64,000 nt of DNA. Source: Prorocentrum cordatum. Taxonomy: Eukaryota > Sar > Dinophyceae > Prorocentrales > Prorocentraceae. The position numbers were made by a program, and so were the translations under genes. Shown in pieces: positions 1 to 9,649 of this stretch (positions within the stretch are counted from its first letter, which is position 1; every line of letters begins with the position of its first letter). The notes beneath the pieces are model-generated. The model saw only the letters and a program-made list of their open reading frames with translations. It did not search any database and was not told the origin of the DNA. The DNA lies in assembly GCA_963575745.1 (NCBI GenBank), contig CAUYUJ010015760.1, forward strand, positions 766,147-830,146, in the 5' to 3' direction.

Positions 1-660
1 GCAGTAGCAGGAGAGTAGAGCAGCCAGAGAGAAGGGCAGGAGGACCAGGCCGGGGGAAACAAGACCTCCATGGGCGGCCAGTCCGTCGCGACCGAAACGT
101 CGCACCCCTGTTGGCGACCCTTCGGCCCATGCTGAGTCGCTGGCAGAGCTGCGCTCAGGAAGCATCTAGAGCGCGCGCTGCTCTGCCCGCGAGAGCACCG
201 CCCAGGGGCACCTGGCTTTGGCACTGCGTCGAGGAAACAACATGACAAGGCCCGGAGGCCCGCCCACGCCCCGCCGCGCGAGCCCCAGACCCCCGACTTT
301 AGCTGCCTCGGTACGCCCGTCTTTATACGCAACACGTACCGTGCTCAAAACGTCCGTGCTAACACGTTGCGTGTTGGCTCCACGTGTTGGCCCACGTTGA
401 GGCGAACGTGCCGCGCCAGGCGTCTGTTCTCGATCTGCGTGATGAGCTCCGTGTGGACACGCTACGTGTTGCGCGTTGCGTATCGGGGCAGCTCCAAAAG
501 TCCAGCCTCATCGTGGTGCCCGCGACGCCCCCGAAGTGTGCAGGCGGAGCGCACTGCCTCGAGGGGCTGGCATCCACGCCGGCGCGGCCCAGGGCCCATG
601 GGCGCAGGCCCTCGGCGCGCCGCGCCGCTGCCGCGGCTCGTCCGCGGGGGAGGGCTCATT
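1..660. other. Non-coding GC-rich stretch
   Basis: Only short overlapping frames on both strands, none with a recognisable domain. There is local repetition around 330-480 (ACACGT/CACGTGTTG words). I see no gene here. Confidence 0.5.
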
Positions 661-762
661 TCGACACTCCTCCGATTCGATTCGGTTAGACTTCGATGGC
701 TTCCGATTCCGATTCGACTTGGGATTCCCATCTAGGTTCCGATCTACCACCGGAGGCATGCC

Positions 763-850
763 AGCCTGCAGATTTCCGCTGATTCGGCTTCTCCCGACTC
801 GGCTGCCGATTTCCGCCGATCCGATTCATGACGAACGCCGATCCGATTAA
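763..850. repeat. Dispersed direct repeat, copy 1 (partner 1385-1472)
   Basis: The stretch from AGCCTGCAGATTTCCGC through GATCCGATTCATG recurs 622 bp downstream with substitutions but almost no indels. The offset is constant from start to end. It lies next to a GATTCC-rich simple repeat (about 672-736) that also recurs before the second copy (about 1139-1176), so the duplicated unit may be larger. Confidence 0.7.
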
Positions 851-869
851 TCGATTCATCGGTGCCGAA

Positions 870-1056
870 GGTTTCTTCTCGATCCTCAGGGCATGGGTGC
901 CCTCACCGGGCCTCGGGGCCGTCAACAGAACGACTCGGGACGATACACCGGTGCCGGGGCACGGGTCAAGACCTTTCGAGTATTAGGTTTAAAAATTATT
1001 TGGGGTTATCGATTCTGCAGTCGGTCCCGTAATTTCTCGACACGTCGGGGGTCTGG
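870..1056 (+). repeat. MITE-like repeat, degenerate copy (family M)
   Basis: This shares the order of blocks seen in the better copies at 5594, 7008, 9449 and 45754: a CTCACCGGGCCTCGGGGCCGTC block, then GGGTCAAGACCTT, then a terminal ACGTCGGGGGTCTGG. The 5' terminal inverted repeat is not recognisable, so this is a decayed or 5'-truncated member. Confidence 0.5.
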
Positions 1057-1192
1057 GAATGGGCCGCGCGGGGCCGCGCGTGCGAAGGGGCGCCCAGGCA
1101 GGGCTCATGTTGGCTCCTCCGACGTGGATTTTGGTTCGATTCCAATTCCGATTCCGATTCGGTTCGAATTCGGATTATGATTTTTAGCGGGC

Positions 1193-1340
1193 GAAGAACA
1201 GTACAAAACAAACTTGTCCGCCGTCGGGGGCGCTTGCCCCATGGCGGCTGGAAAGCTTATGCCCCGACGTGTCTACAATTTCCAGCCGCCCTGAGGCAGG
1301 CGTCCCCGACGGCGGAAAAGTTTCTGTTGTACCGTTCTTC
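1193..1340. repeat. Large imperfect foldback (62-bp arms, 24-bp loop)
   Basis: The left arm is 1193-1254 (starts GAAGAACAGTACAA, ends GGCGGCTGGAAA). The right arm is 1279-1340 (starts TTTCCAGCCGCC, ends TACCGTTCTTC). The reverse complement of the right arm aligns along its whole length with the left arm with only scattered mismatches and no obvious gap. Transcribed RNA would form one long hairpin. It could be a foldback/MITE element or a small-RNA precursor. I see no coding capacity. Confidence 0.85.
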
Positions 1341-1384
1341 GTCCCCTTCGACTTTGAATTTGATGTTCCAATGCTGGCCTTAAT

Positions 1385-1472
1385 AGCCTGCCGATTTCCG
1401 CCAATTCTGCTTCTCCTGGCTTGGCTGCCGATCCCTGCTGATCCGATCCATGTCGATCGCCTATCCGACTGA
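1385..1472. repeat. Dispersed direct repeat, copy 2 (partner 763-850)
   Basis: Second copy of the repeat described at 763-850, same orientation, offset 622 bp. It sits just downstream of the 62-bp-arm foldback, so foldback plus repeat may be one larger unit. Confidence 0.7.
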
Positions 1473-1479
1473 ATTCGAT

Positions 1480-4100
1480 TCTGGGCTCTCCTGCCTGGCG
1501 CGGCCAGCACGGCCGCCGCCTCTAAGTGTGGGCGGCCCTCGACGCCCATCGAGGAATCAAACACGGCATGATTACATTAAATCTCTCGGAGATTCTCGCG
1601 GATCTCTTGGATCGGCGCGGGGCCCCCCTGGCGGCGGCGGCGCCGGCCCCGCCCGTTCACGCGATGAGGGCCCAGGCAGGAGGACACGCGGCGTGAGCTC
1701 GGTGGTGTCCGTCGCGTCGCCGAGGGCCGCCAGCACCGCGTCACCGGACGGGCACGCCTCGCCGAATGGCGCCGCCGCAGGGGAGGCGGGCTGGCTCCGA
1801 AGGGCTCCCCCACCAGCGCGCAGGCCCTCTGGAGCCAGGAGCAGTGCAGAGCCAGAGCAGTGCTGGAGCAGGGCCACCCAGACCGCGGCCAGGTACCTCG
1901 AGAAGTGCACAGGCTGGGCCGTGGCGCCACAGAGCAAAACTCTCCCCCACCGCGTCGAATGCAGGCCCGACGGGGATCCCTGCCCGGCGCGACACGAGCC
2001 CTCCTGTACCCAGCGCGTCGAGCTGCAGGACTCCACGTTCCGTGCCTGCCTCTTGCGCCTGGACGTCTGGCAGCACGGCAGACCGCCTCCGCTTCTGGAC
2101 GGCCCGCTCGCCTCGGGGTCCGCGCGGGCCGCCCTGGAGAGCGTTACGGCAGGGGAGCATGTGGTATTGACCGGTCACTTCAGGCGGCATTGTCCGGCCG
2201 TGTGGCACCTGTCGTCGCCCGCGACGGGGCACGAGAGGTGCAGCGAACACAGCCGCGCCGGGAAGAAGGAGGTTGAGGAGGTGGATAAGGAGGAGGAGGA
2301 GGAGGAGAAGGCAGGAACGAGGGAGGAGGAACGACAAAAGAAGAACGCGGAAGGAGGAACAAGGAAGGAGAAGGAAGGGGAAACGAGGAATGAGGAGGAA
2401 GGAAGAGACGGCGGCGGAGGAGGAGGAGTGGAGTAAGGAGGGCAGATGAACCAGGATGAAAAGCAAGAAGGTCAAGGGGTGAGGATGGAGGAGGAGGCGG
2501 AGGAGGAGATCAACAGACGAGGCGGAGGGAGGTGGAGTAGGTCGAGGAGGATGAAGGAGTTGTGGGGAGGCAATGTACAGCATGACAAGTACACAGTATA
2601 GGCATCAACAGTAAGGACGTGCTGGTCGTCGTGCCCTCACCGGGCCGAGGGTGGTGTGCTGGAGTAAGATATTCTTCGCCCGCGTGCCGACAACAGGGGA
2701 TATCACGCACGTTGCGCACTCGCCGGCGCGCGGCGTGTGCGACGCTGCCGGAGGGCTCATTCTTGTCCGCTGCGCTGGCAAGCAGGGCGTACGTGCTAGC
2801 CGGGCCGAAGGGAGCAACGTGAGCTCATGCCTGTGGTGGAAGGAATCTGGAGGAATACGGGGGTCACACGTGTTGCTTCCTCCAACTCTCAGTGTAGGGC
2901 TGAACGCTCCAGATTACAGTGCGCTCTGTCTTCCTACCCTCCCTCCTCTTCCCTCTCTGCTCCACTTTCCCCTATCTCCCCATCCACCGCTTGCCAATTC
3001 GGATTGTGCTGCCCAGGGCTCTTTGCTGCCAGTCCAGGTGGAGGGAGAGGGGCAGCGATGATGATGATGATGGTGATGAGGAGGCGGAGGAGGAGGAGGA
3101 CGGAGGAGGACGGAGGAGGAGGGGCAGGAGAAGCAGGAGGAGCAAGAGGAGACGGATGAGGGATGAGGAGGAGAAAGAGCAGCGGCAGCTGGACGGGGAC
3201 GAGGCAGATGATGAGGGAGGGAGGGACGGAAAGAAGGATGGAGGCAGCGTGGAAAGAAGAGAAAGGCAGCCAGCGAGGCAGGAAGGAGGAGTGCACGTCG
3301 GAGCCAGATCGCCCCCAGCCCCCCCACTCGCCACAGGAAGGGGCTCCACGACGTCGCCAAGGATAAATTGGGCGGCTTCTACGCAGGATGCTTCAAGGAG
3401 CGGGGTCCGCCCAAACACGCTCATTCGCCAGCCTCGGTCACACGTTGACCGAGGGCGCTTGTGTTCGTCGCGCTCGCTGGATTGGCCGTATGCGCTCGTT
3501 GCGCTGACTCGACCGCCTCATATGCTCGCTTGCTCATGCTAATTCGGTGGTTTCTCTTTCGAGCGACAGCGCAAAAGCTGCATACATGTCCTGGACATGG
3601 CGTTTCGGAAGTCCGCGCGTATTGCTTGGGTCGGCTCTGGACCCGCTGGCGACGCCCATACCACCCCCCTGGCGCGCTCCGCGCGCCAAGGCATGCGTGT
3701 CCAGCGCCGGTTCTGAGAAGTCCGCGCGGACCTCCGAAATTGTACTCCGAATTCGTATGTAGATGTTTTGCTCCACGCGGCAAGAGGGAGATGGATCCTG
3801 AGGGGAATAGGCTCTCGCCACCGCCGTGCCCCCCGGGACCAGCTCTTCATCCCGAGTCGTTTGCTCGACAGCCCAGCGGCCTGCGGAGGGCCCACAGCCC
3901 GAATGCGGCGACACAGACTCCAGGACCCGTTTCTCGGCGGCGAGCCCAGGGGGGGAAGAAAGGTAGGTTTGGGCGGCGATGGCGCGCTGCCGACGCTGGC
4001 GAAGAAGCACTGAGGGGCACGGTAACGCAACAGGACCAGACGGAGTTCAACCTGGAACGATTGGGGCCGCGATCGTCTCAAGGTTGAACGATCAACGCGG
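1480..4100. other. Non-coding region with purine-rich GGA/GAA tracts
   Basis: Open frames here come from composition. 2250-2540 and 3056-3260 are GGA/GAG-rich on the + strand (pyrimidine-rich on the minus strand), giving low-complexity E/R-rich or S/L/P-rich frames. The frame at 1450-2436 has no recognisable domain before it runs into the purine tract. I do not call a gene. Confidence 0.5.
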
Positions 4101-4330
4101 TGTCAAAAAGCCTTTGCGCGCGCCGACGCCGCACGAACCTACCGTATAGTGGGCAGGCCTTCTCAGAAGGCAGTGGGGTTTCTCAGAAGCCCTCGCGCGA
4201 TCGGAGAAGGCGTCCACGTCTCCAGAGGAAACGCAGAAGATTTCTCAGAGGCCCGAGACCTTCCGAGCCTTCCGAGAAGGCCCGCCACCTCTGTTTTTCC
4301 CCCTGGGTTCGCCAGCGAGTTTCTTCAGGA
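4100..4330. repeat. Degenerate short repeats of TCTCAGAAGGC type
   Basis: TCTCAGAAGGC, TCTCAGAAGCC, CGGAGAAGGC, TCTCAGAGGCC and CCGAGAAGGCC recur at short, irregular spacing. This looks like an old degenerate minisatellite. There is no coding signal. Confidence 0.5.
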
Positions 4331-4920
4331 CCCGTTTGCTTCTCGGCGGTCCTCACGTGCTTGCGAGCAACATTTACATCCGTACCCAGTGCGTCTTGGA
4401 CTTTCTTGGAAGGGGCGCCGCAAGGCCGATGCGCACTGGGGGGGGGGTGCTGCGCCCCCCGCATGCGGACGGGGGAGCGGCAGACCCGCGAGCTCGTGCC
4501 GCGCTGCGCGACGGGGCCCCGCCCGAGCGCCGCGTGATGTGCGCAGGCGCGTCGTCGCGCAGCGTCGCTGCGGATTCATGCGGCCAGCGCTTGTCGATGG
4601 AGTTGTGCGTGTTTCCTGCGGCTGCCGGCGCGGGGGCAGGCCCTGTTCCTGTTGCACGACGTGCGTTGCGCGGGGGGCAGTGTGTCCGAATTCGCTGCGC
4701 TGGCGGCGCGGCGCATAGCGCAGCTCCCCAAGGTGCCCGACTGAGTCGGGCGACGCCTCCGGACGCTTGCGTCTGCATTGGTCTCCAGAGCTGGCTCGTC
4801 AAAAACATGTTTCCTGCGGGCAAGACTCGAGTCCACATCCTCTGCAGCTTGGAGCGTCGGGCAGAGACGCGAAGTGCACAAGATGAGGATAAGAAACTGG
4901 CCCCCAGACACTCGATTTGC

Positions 4921-4994
4921 ATCCATATTTCCAGTGCGTCTCGGACTTGCGGCGCCGCTTTCAAGAACGTCCGAGACGCACTGGGTATGGATAT
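4921..4994. repeat. Foldback repeat with 26-bp arms
   Basis: The arms at 4921-4946 and 4969-4994 are reverse complements except near the outer ends. They share CCAGTGCGTCTCGGAC against GTCCGAGACGCACTGG. The 22-bp loop contains GCGGCGCCGC, itself palindromic. A related half-copy (CCAGTGCGTCTTGGAC, near 4388-4403) lies about 530 bp upstream, so this is a repeated module. Confidence 0.8.
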
Positions 4995-4999
4995 AAGTC

Positions 5000-5590
5000 T
5001 GACCCGCACTTCCTGCGACCAGTGTCGTCGATAAAGTTGCAGTCGTGCTCGTCATCATTGGGGTGTTATCGTCGGCGTTGTCTGGCTCGCAGGTGCGCTG
5101 GCCAGCGAGTCGTGTTGAATCTACCGGCAGAACACGATTGCCCAATGACTCCGCGTGGCCGCCATCAAGTAGTTGTCGTTAGCGAGCTCTTGCCGATAGC
5201 AGCGTGGATGAGGGCGGTAATCGCAGCGTGGCGATGTAATTTCTGGCATATGGAGAAACGGGTGAGTGGGAGGGGGGCGCGAAAGGGAGGAGGAGGAGGA
5301 GGAACAGGATGAGATGGAAGAGGACGTTGCGAAAAAATAGAAACAAAGGGAGGAGCCGGGGCGAGGAGGAAGAGGAGCCAGAGAACATTGGGAGCGAGCG
5401 GTGCCGAACAAGAGTCGTGATGGATGGGGTTCGCGGGCCGTTGAGCCCGCCAGGCAGCCGCGCGCCCGCCAGGGCGCTCCGTTTGCACACCGCGGGGGCG
5501 TCGCGGGCACCACGAAGAGGCTGGACGTGTGGTGTGCCAGGCGCTCGTTGCGGGGGGGCGTTCGCCAGACGTGCGGGGCGCAGCCAGCCG
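5000..5590. other. No gene seen; GGA-rich tract
   Basis: 5250-5395 is a purine-rich GGA/GAA tract. No frame carries a recognisable motif. Confidence 0.5.
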
Positions 5591-5593
5591 AGC

Positions 5594-5780
5594 CCAGACC
5601 CCCTCGAGTCGTGGACAGATCACGACGGGAATTTTTCTTTATTTTCAGCCTCTGGGGGCCTTCGCCGGGCTTCGGGACCGTCCAAAAAACTGCTCACGAT
5701 GAAAAGTCGGTCCAGGGAAATGGGTCGAGACCTTGGAAGTCAACGTGAAACCAAACAAAAACATGACGTCGGGGGTCTGG
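5594..5780 (+). mobile_element. MITE-like repeat, best-bounded copy (family M)
   Basis: The 187-bp unit begins CCAGACCCCCTCGAGTCGTG and ends CATGACGTCGGGGGTCTGG; the ends are imperfect inverted repeats of each other (about 19-20 bp). Internal conserved blocks are ATCACGACGG, TTTTCAGCCTCTGGG, GGGACCGTC and ATGGGTCGAGACC. The same blocks occur in the same order at 7008, 9449 and 45754 (+) and at 43128 (minus). Short size, terminal inverted repeats, multiple copies and both orientations fit a non-autonomous DNA transposon. No transposase is seen in the window. Confidence 0.7.
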
Positions 5781-5911
5781 GAGACAGACAAAGGCTTGTT
5801 TGCGTGCGCTGCCACGTGAGCGCCTTTCTGCTCCCGCTCATGAGCTCGCGCCGCCGCCACCGCCTCCTCTCCCCTTCAAGATTCTTACTGCGGTTCAGCC
5901 GCAGCCGTCTT

Positions 5912-5913
<2 letters not shown>

Positions 5914-5965
<52 letters not shown>

Positions 5966-5974
5966 GTGTGTGTG
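5914..5974. repeat. (TA)n-(TG)n compound microsatellite
   Basis: An uninterrupted TA run is followed by a short TATG transition and a TG run. It directly abuts a CTTGGGCC-type degenerate repeat (5980-6070), an association seen again at 18.5 and 20.7 kb. Confidence 0.95.
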
Positions 5975-5979
5975 TTGGA

Positions 5980-6075
5980 TCGTCTTGGGGCCGTTTCTGG
6001 GCCCTCCTGAGGGCCTCTTGGGCCGTCGTGGAGCCATCTTGGAGGCCGCTTGGGCCGTCTGAGGCCTACTGCAGT
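5980..6075 (+). repeat. CTTGGGCC-type degenerate decamer repeat, block 1
   Basis: Recurring CTTGGGGCCGT, CTCTTGGGCCGTC, CATCTTGGAGGC and GCTTGGGCCGTC words at roughly 10-bp steps. The same family fills 19990-20640 and 57420-58240 on this strand, and 18660-19340 in reverse complement. Confidence 0.75.
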
Positions 6076-6355
6076 GGCGCAAGCAAGATGGCGGCCCATT
6101 CGGTTCCTTGGTGTGGCCAGCACGCCTGCCCGCGTCGCGCGGGGTTCGCACACGAGGGCGCTGAGAGGCGGGACGCATGAACAGTGACGAGCAGGAGCGG
6201 AACTTCCAAAAATGCCATTGGGAAACTCCGGAGATGACAGCTGCACGTCCACCGGGTGCGCTCCCTCGCTGCCCTGTCTTTCTGTGGTTCCCAATCGGGC
6301 TCGAGTGCCCTCACATCGCCTCGGCCTACGACGTTTGGAGTGTCTCTGCGTTAGA

Positions 6356-6532
6356 AGGGCCAGCGCAGCCGTGTCCACCGCACACCCAGACTGGACCTCG
6401 CCGTCCTTGGACGGCAGCGGTCTGCGCGACTCGTCGCGACTGTCGCCACTTACGTGAGCGCCTGGTAGGGCCAGCGCAGTGACGCCCTACGCACACCCAG
6501 ACTGGACCTCGCCGACCCTGGGCGGCTGCGAT
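6356..6532. repeat. Two-copy direct repeat, about 66 bp, offset about 111 bp
   Basis: AGGGCCAGCGCAG followed by CACACCCAGACTGGACCTCG occurs at 6356-6421 and again at 6467-6532. There is no reading frame of interest. Confidence 0.75.
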
Positions 6533-6584
6533 CGGGAGGGGCTAGGACGAAGACATTCCGTCCCAGAGCGTTCCGGGCCGCTTC

Positions 6585-6606
6585 CAGAGCGTTCCGGAAC
6601 GCTCTG
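6585..6606. repeat. Perfect 22-bp palindrome
   Basis: CAGAGCGTTCC followed by its exact reverse complement, with no loop. A half-site (CAGAGCGTTCCGGG) lies about 20 bp upstream. It could be a cruciform or a dyad binding site. Confidence 0.85.
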
Positions 6607-6609
6607 AGA

Positions 6610-7005
6610 AGGCCGCGGCGCCCGATACGTCCTCCAGAATCGCTGGATCTCAGAGGCTCGACATATCCGTGCCCGATTCTATCCTCGTCCTAGCTTCGTC
6701 TTGTGCGATCTGCGCAGCTGTCGCGGCGGCGGCGAGGGGAGGCAGGCAGAGGGCCAGGGGAGGGCCCGTGGGAGGCGGCGGCCCCCGCCGACGGCTCGCC
6801 CGCGGGGGCCCATCTTCCCATCCCACTTGGCACAGTACGCGCAGTGCCCGGGCGTGGCGGCCCGTCTTCCCACCCCACCATCATGGGGGGATGCGGAGTC
6901 CCTGAAGACGGGACGGGGTGGGCACAAGCGGGCATCGTAGCTGGCTCAAAATCAAAAGAGACATCATCGCCTCACCGTTTGTCTTTTCATTGACTTCATT
7001 CCATG
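6610..7005. other. No gene seen; possible spliced-leader-like fragment
   Basis: GC-rich sequence without a supported frame. CGTAGCTGGCTCAAAA near 6936 resembles the dinoflagellate spliced leader with an internal deletion, but the match is too short to call. Confidence 0.35.
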
Positions 7006-7007
7006 CG

Positions 7008-7202
7008 TAACATGCTCTCCCATCGAGCCATGAACAAACCACGACGAAGGGTTTTTCTCAGTTTTCAGCCTCTGGGAGCCCTCGCCGGGTCTCGGAGCCG
7101 TCGGAAGACTGCTCAGGGTGAACATCTTGTCCCAGGGAGTGGGTCGAGACTCGAGACCTTTGGGGGTCGACGTTGCAGCACAATCATGACGTCGGGGGTC
7201 TG
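7008..7202 (+). mobile_element. MITE-like repeat (family M)
   Basis: Conserved blocks in order are CATCGAGCCATGAACAAACC, ACGACGAAGG, TTTTCAGCCTCTGGGAGCC, CGGGTCTCGGAGCCGTC, GTGGGTCGAGAC and a terminal ATCATGACGTCGGGGGTCTGG-like end. The 5' terminus is less well kept than in the copy at 5594. Confidence 0.65.
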
Positions 7203-7209
7203 GACCCAT

Positions 7210-7885
7210 CCACGCATGGCCAAGGCATCTCAGCCCCACCATCCCACCACCTCCGGTTGGAGATAGCCCCCTGGAAGCCCGAACGGAACAGCGAACATTC
7301 GCCTATCTAGGAGAGTAAACCGGACAGTTGGGCCCAGACCACGCCAGTGAGGATCGGGATAGGTCAAACGATGCTCAGACGGCACCACTCGTTGGGAGGG
7401 AGGGATTGGCCAGGGGAGCTGGCCACTCGCCCAGAAGGCGGCCACGACTGGGCTTCGTTCTGTACTCCGCGTTCCGTATGGTACAACAGTTGCTGCCTAA
7501 TTTTAGGCCTGACCAGCGCGTGCGAGAGAGGAGGCGAGCAGTGGCAGCGTGGCAGCCGGGCCGCCGGGTCGCGGTTGAGCGCGGCGGTCAGCTCTCCCCC
7601 CCGTCCCCCTGCCTCACCTCGACCCTCTGGGAAGCCGCGGGCAGAGAGACCAGAGGGCGTCCAGCCTAGGACACGCGTGACGTCGGACCATCGATGAGGC
7701 GGGATGTTGGGTATAGATCTCCAGCGATATTGTTTTTGTTCGATCACGGCTTCCTTCCTCAATTTCGGCATCTCGGGATCGCTTTCCTGCCACGGACCGA
7801 CAACAATGGATATGGGGCGAACAACTGGCTTCATGGGAAGGGGTCGGCAGCTCTGAAAGAGCATGTTCTACCGCTGCTGGCGGAA
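7210..7885. other. No gene seen
   Basis: Several frames of 60-165 codons overlap on both strands; none has a recognisable domain. Confidence 0.4.
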
Positions 7886-7889
7886 AACC

Positions 7890-8605
7890 GGGGGGGGTCA
7901 CTACCGGTTCGAACCCCTCTCCCCCCCCCCCCTCCGGAAAACCAGGGGGGTCACTACCGGTTCGAACCCCTCCCCCCCCCCCAGTTCATCATGAAAAGGG
8001 GGGGGGTCACTACCGGTTCCAACCCCCCCCCCCCTCGAGCTCGAAAACCGACCGAGGGGGGTCACTACAGGTTCGAACCCCCCCCCCCTCGAAAACCGAA
8101 GGGGGGGTGCGGATAGTGGTGGGGACGGTGGTGGTGGGGACAGTGGTGAGGGGACAGCGGGACTGGTGGGGACAGTGGGACAGTGGTGGGGACGGTGGTG
8201 GTGGGGACAATGGTGAGGACAATGGTGGGAACAGTGGGGACAGTGGGACAGTGGTGGGGACGGTGGTGGTGGGGACAATGGTGAGGACAATGGTGGGAAC
8301 AGTGGGGACAGTGGGACAGTGGTGGGGACGGTGGTGGTGGGGACAGTGGTGTGGGGACAGTGGGAATGTGGTGGAAACAGTAGGACAGTGGAGGGTACAG
8401 TGGTGGTGGGGACAGTGGTGAAGGCGGTGGCGAGGACGGCGGTGGGACAATGGGACAGAGGTACAGTGGGGACAGTGGTAGGGACAGTGGGGACAGTGGT
8501 GGGAACAGTGGGACAGCTCAGTGGTTCGAACCGGTAGTGACCCCCCCCTCCGGTTTTCGAGGGGGGGGGGGGTTCGAACCGGTAGTGACCCCCCCCGTTT
8601 TCGAG
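7890..8605. repeat. Foldback of B-box-containing units around a GGTGGGGACAGT minisatellite
   Basis: On the left, four units carry TCACTACCGGTTCGAACC, with GGTTCGAACC at 7906, 7959 and 8070 and a mutated copy at 8015. On the right, two units are in opposite orientation (GGTTCGAACCGGTAGTGA at 8523 and 8571). Units are separated by poly-C/poly-G runs and AAAACC. Between the arms, 8110-8520 is a GGTGGGGACAGT/GGTGGTGGGGAC minisatellite with a higher-order period near 68 bp. GGTTCGAACC matches the tRNA T-loop / RNA polymerase III B box (GGTTCGANNCC). No tRNA cloverleaf can be built. Confidence 0.85.
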
Positions 8606-8720
8606 CTCGAGGGGGGGGGAGGGGTTAGGGGAGGGGGGGGGGGCCGGGGAAGGGGGGAGGGGGGAGGGGTTCCAGCAGGGGGGGGGGATTTTCGGAGGGG
8701 GGGGGGGACCCCGGGTTCGG
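8600..8720. repeat. Poly-G tract cluster (G-quadruplex-capable)
   Basis: Many runs of 6-12 G separated by 1-5 bases on the + strand, which satisfies the G-quadruplex pattern many times over. It is contiguous with the right arm of the B-box foldback. Confidence 0.8.
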
Positions 8721-8851
8721 GAGGAAAGAGGCGGCAATTTTCCACAGTAAAGCGGCGGTGGATCACGCTCTCTCGTAGCTCTGGGGCTTGGGTCGCGGAT
8801 TGAAGCAATGATTTCGCATGACGTTTTGGAACTAGGGTTTTGCCAGATGTT

Positions 8852-8888
8852 TGTGACGCGGAAGTTAATTAACCATTTCCGCGTCACA
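8852..8888. repeat. Perfect 12-bp-stem hairpin
   Basis: TGTGACGCGGAA (8852-8863) and TTCCGCGTCACA (8877-8888) are exact reverse complements around a 13-base loop containing TTAATTAA. No T-run follows, so I do not call a terminator. Confidence 0.85.
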
Positions 8889-9188
8889 GGATCGGGCGTC
8901 TTGCAGCATGATGTTGTGCCGTTATTCACATCGGATTGCCGCGTTTTTTTTTTGGGGGGGGAAGTTGGAATTAGAAGTTAAGAAGCGGTTTGAAGCGGTC
9001 GGCGCAAAGCCATCGTTGTTGAAATCGGGATGCAGCGCACTTGTGGCTATCGTGGTACGGTCAGGAGCTTTGGCTTCGCGTGTCGCGCCGCCGGTTCTGG
9101 CCCAGCACGCTTTGGAGCTACACGCTATCCACATCCTTATTTCCAAGGGTCAGCGTCCCGAGCTGTTCAGAGCCTCCTCTCCTCGGAG

Positions 9189-9262
9189 CGATGCGACGCG
9201 TTATCCGCTCGCAGGGGATCGCGTGTCGCTGGGGCCGCCGCCGCGACACGCTAAGCAAAGGT
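9189..9262. repeat. Dispersed repeat, copy 1 (partner 41832-41912)
   Basis: ATCCGCTCGCAGGGGATCGCGTG...CGCGACACGCTAAGCAAA aligns with the sequence at 41832-41912 over its whole length. The copies are in the same orientation, 32 kb apart. Confidence 0.65.
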
Positions 9263-9448
9263 TCGCAACAGTACCATCGCCATGCTCAGCACTGGCACCG
9301 CATCTCTTCACACCTCACCCCTTCACGACGCGTTTACGCTGAGCCCGCAGCGGGCGAGTGCCCGCCCGGATCCAAAGGGCCGTGCCGCGCAACACGAGGA
9401 GCAGGGGCAGCAGGAAGAGAAGGAACACGACGAGGAGAAGTGAAGAAT

Positions 9449-9617
9449 CCAGACTCCCTCGAGTCATGAAAAAATCACGACCGAAGGTATTCAGGATTTT
9501 CTGCATCTGGTCTCGGGACCGTCAAATACAATTCGGGATGAAAAGCCAGATCCAGGAATGGGTCGAGATTGTCGGGGTTCGACGGTGTGACAAAATCATG
9601 ACGTCGGTGATCGGGGG
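9449..9617 (+). mobile_element. MITE-like repeat (family M)
   Basis: Starts CCAGACTCCCTCGAGTCATG, then AAATCACGACCGAAGG, TCTCGGGACCGTCAAA and AATGGGTCGAGA. It ends AAATCATGACGTCGG with a damaged 3' terminus (GTGATCGGGGG in place of GGGTCTGG). Confidence 0.65.
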
Positions 9618-9649
9618 ATGAGGCGCGAGGAATGAGAAAAGGAAGACGA

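Noticed and set aside
1741-2583. 280-codon minus-strand leucine-rich frame that could look like a membrane protein
   Set aside because: The leucine/serine run is the translation of a TCC/CTT purine-pyrimidine tract, not a membrane segment.
6925-6955. Spliced-leader relic CGTAGCTGGCTCAAAA
   Set aside because: It needs a five-base internal deletion, has no gene or element downstream, and no strong TCC tract precedes it.
7890-8110. tRNA gene suggested by GGTTCGAACC
   Set aside because: No acceptor or anticodon stem can be built around any of the six copies; only the B-box arm resembles a tRNA.
7890-8605. CRISPR array from regularly repeated units
   Set aside because: Spacers are homopolymers and near-identical, units occur in both orientations, and the context is eukaryotic with no cas genes.
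8852-8888. Intrinsic terminator
   Set aside because: The hairpin is perfect, but there is no T-run after it, and rho-independent termination is not expected in a eukaryotic nucleus.
7901-8929. 342-codon minus-strand frame across the B-box/minisatellite region
   Set aside because: It is entirely repeat-derived (TVPTTVPTVP and PPPP strings).
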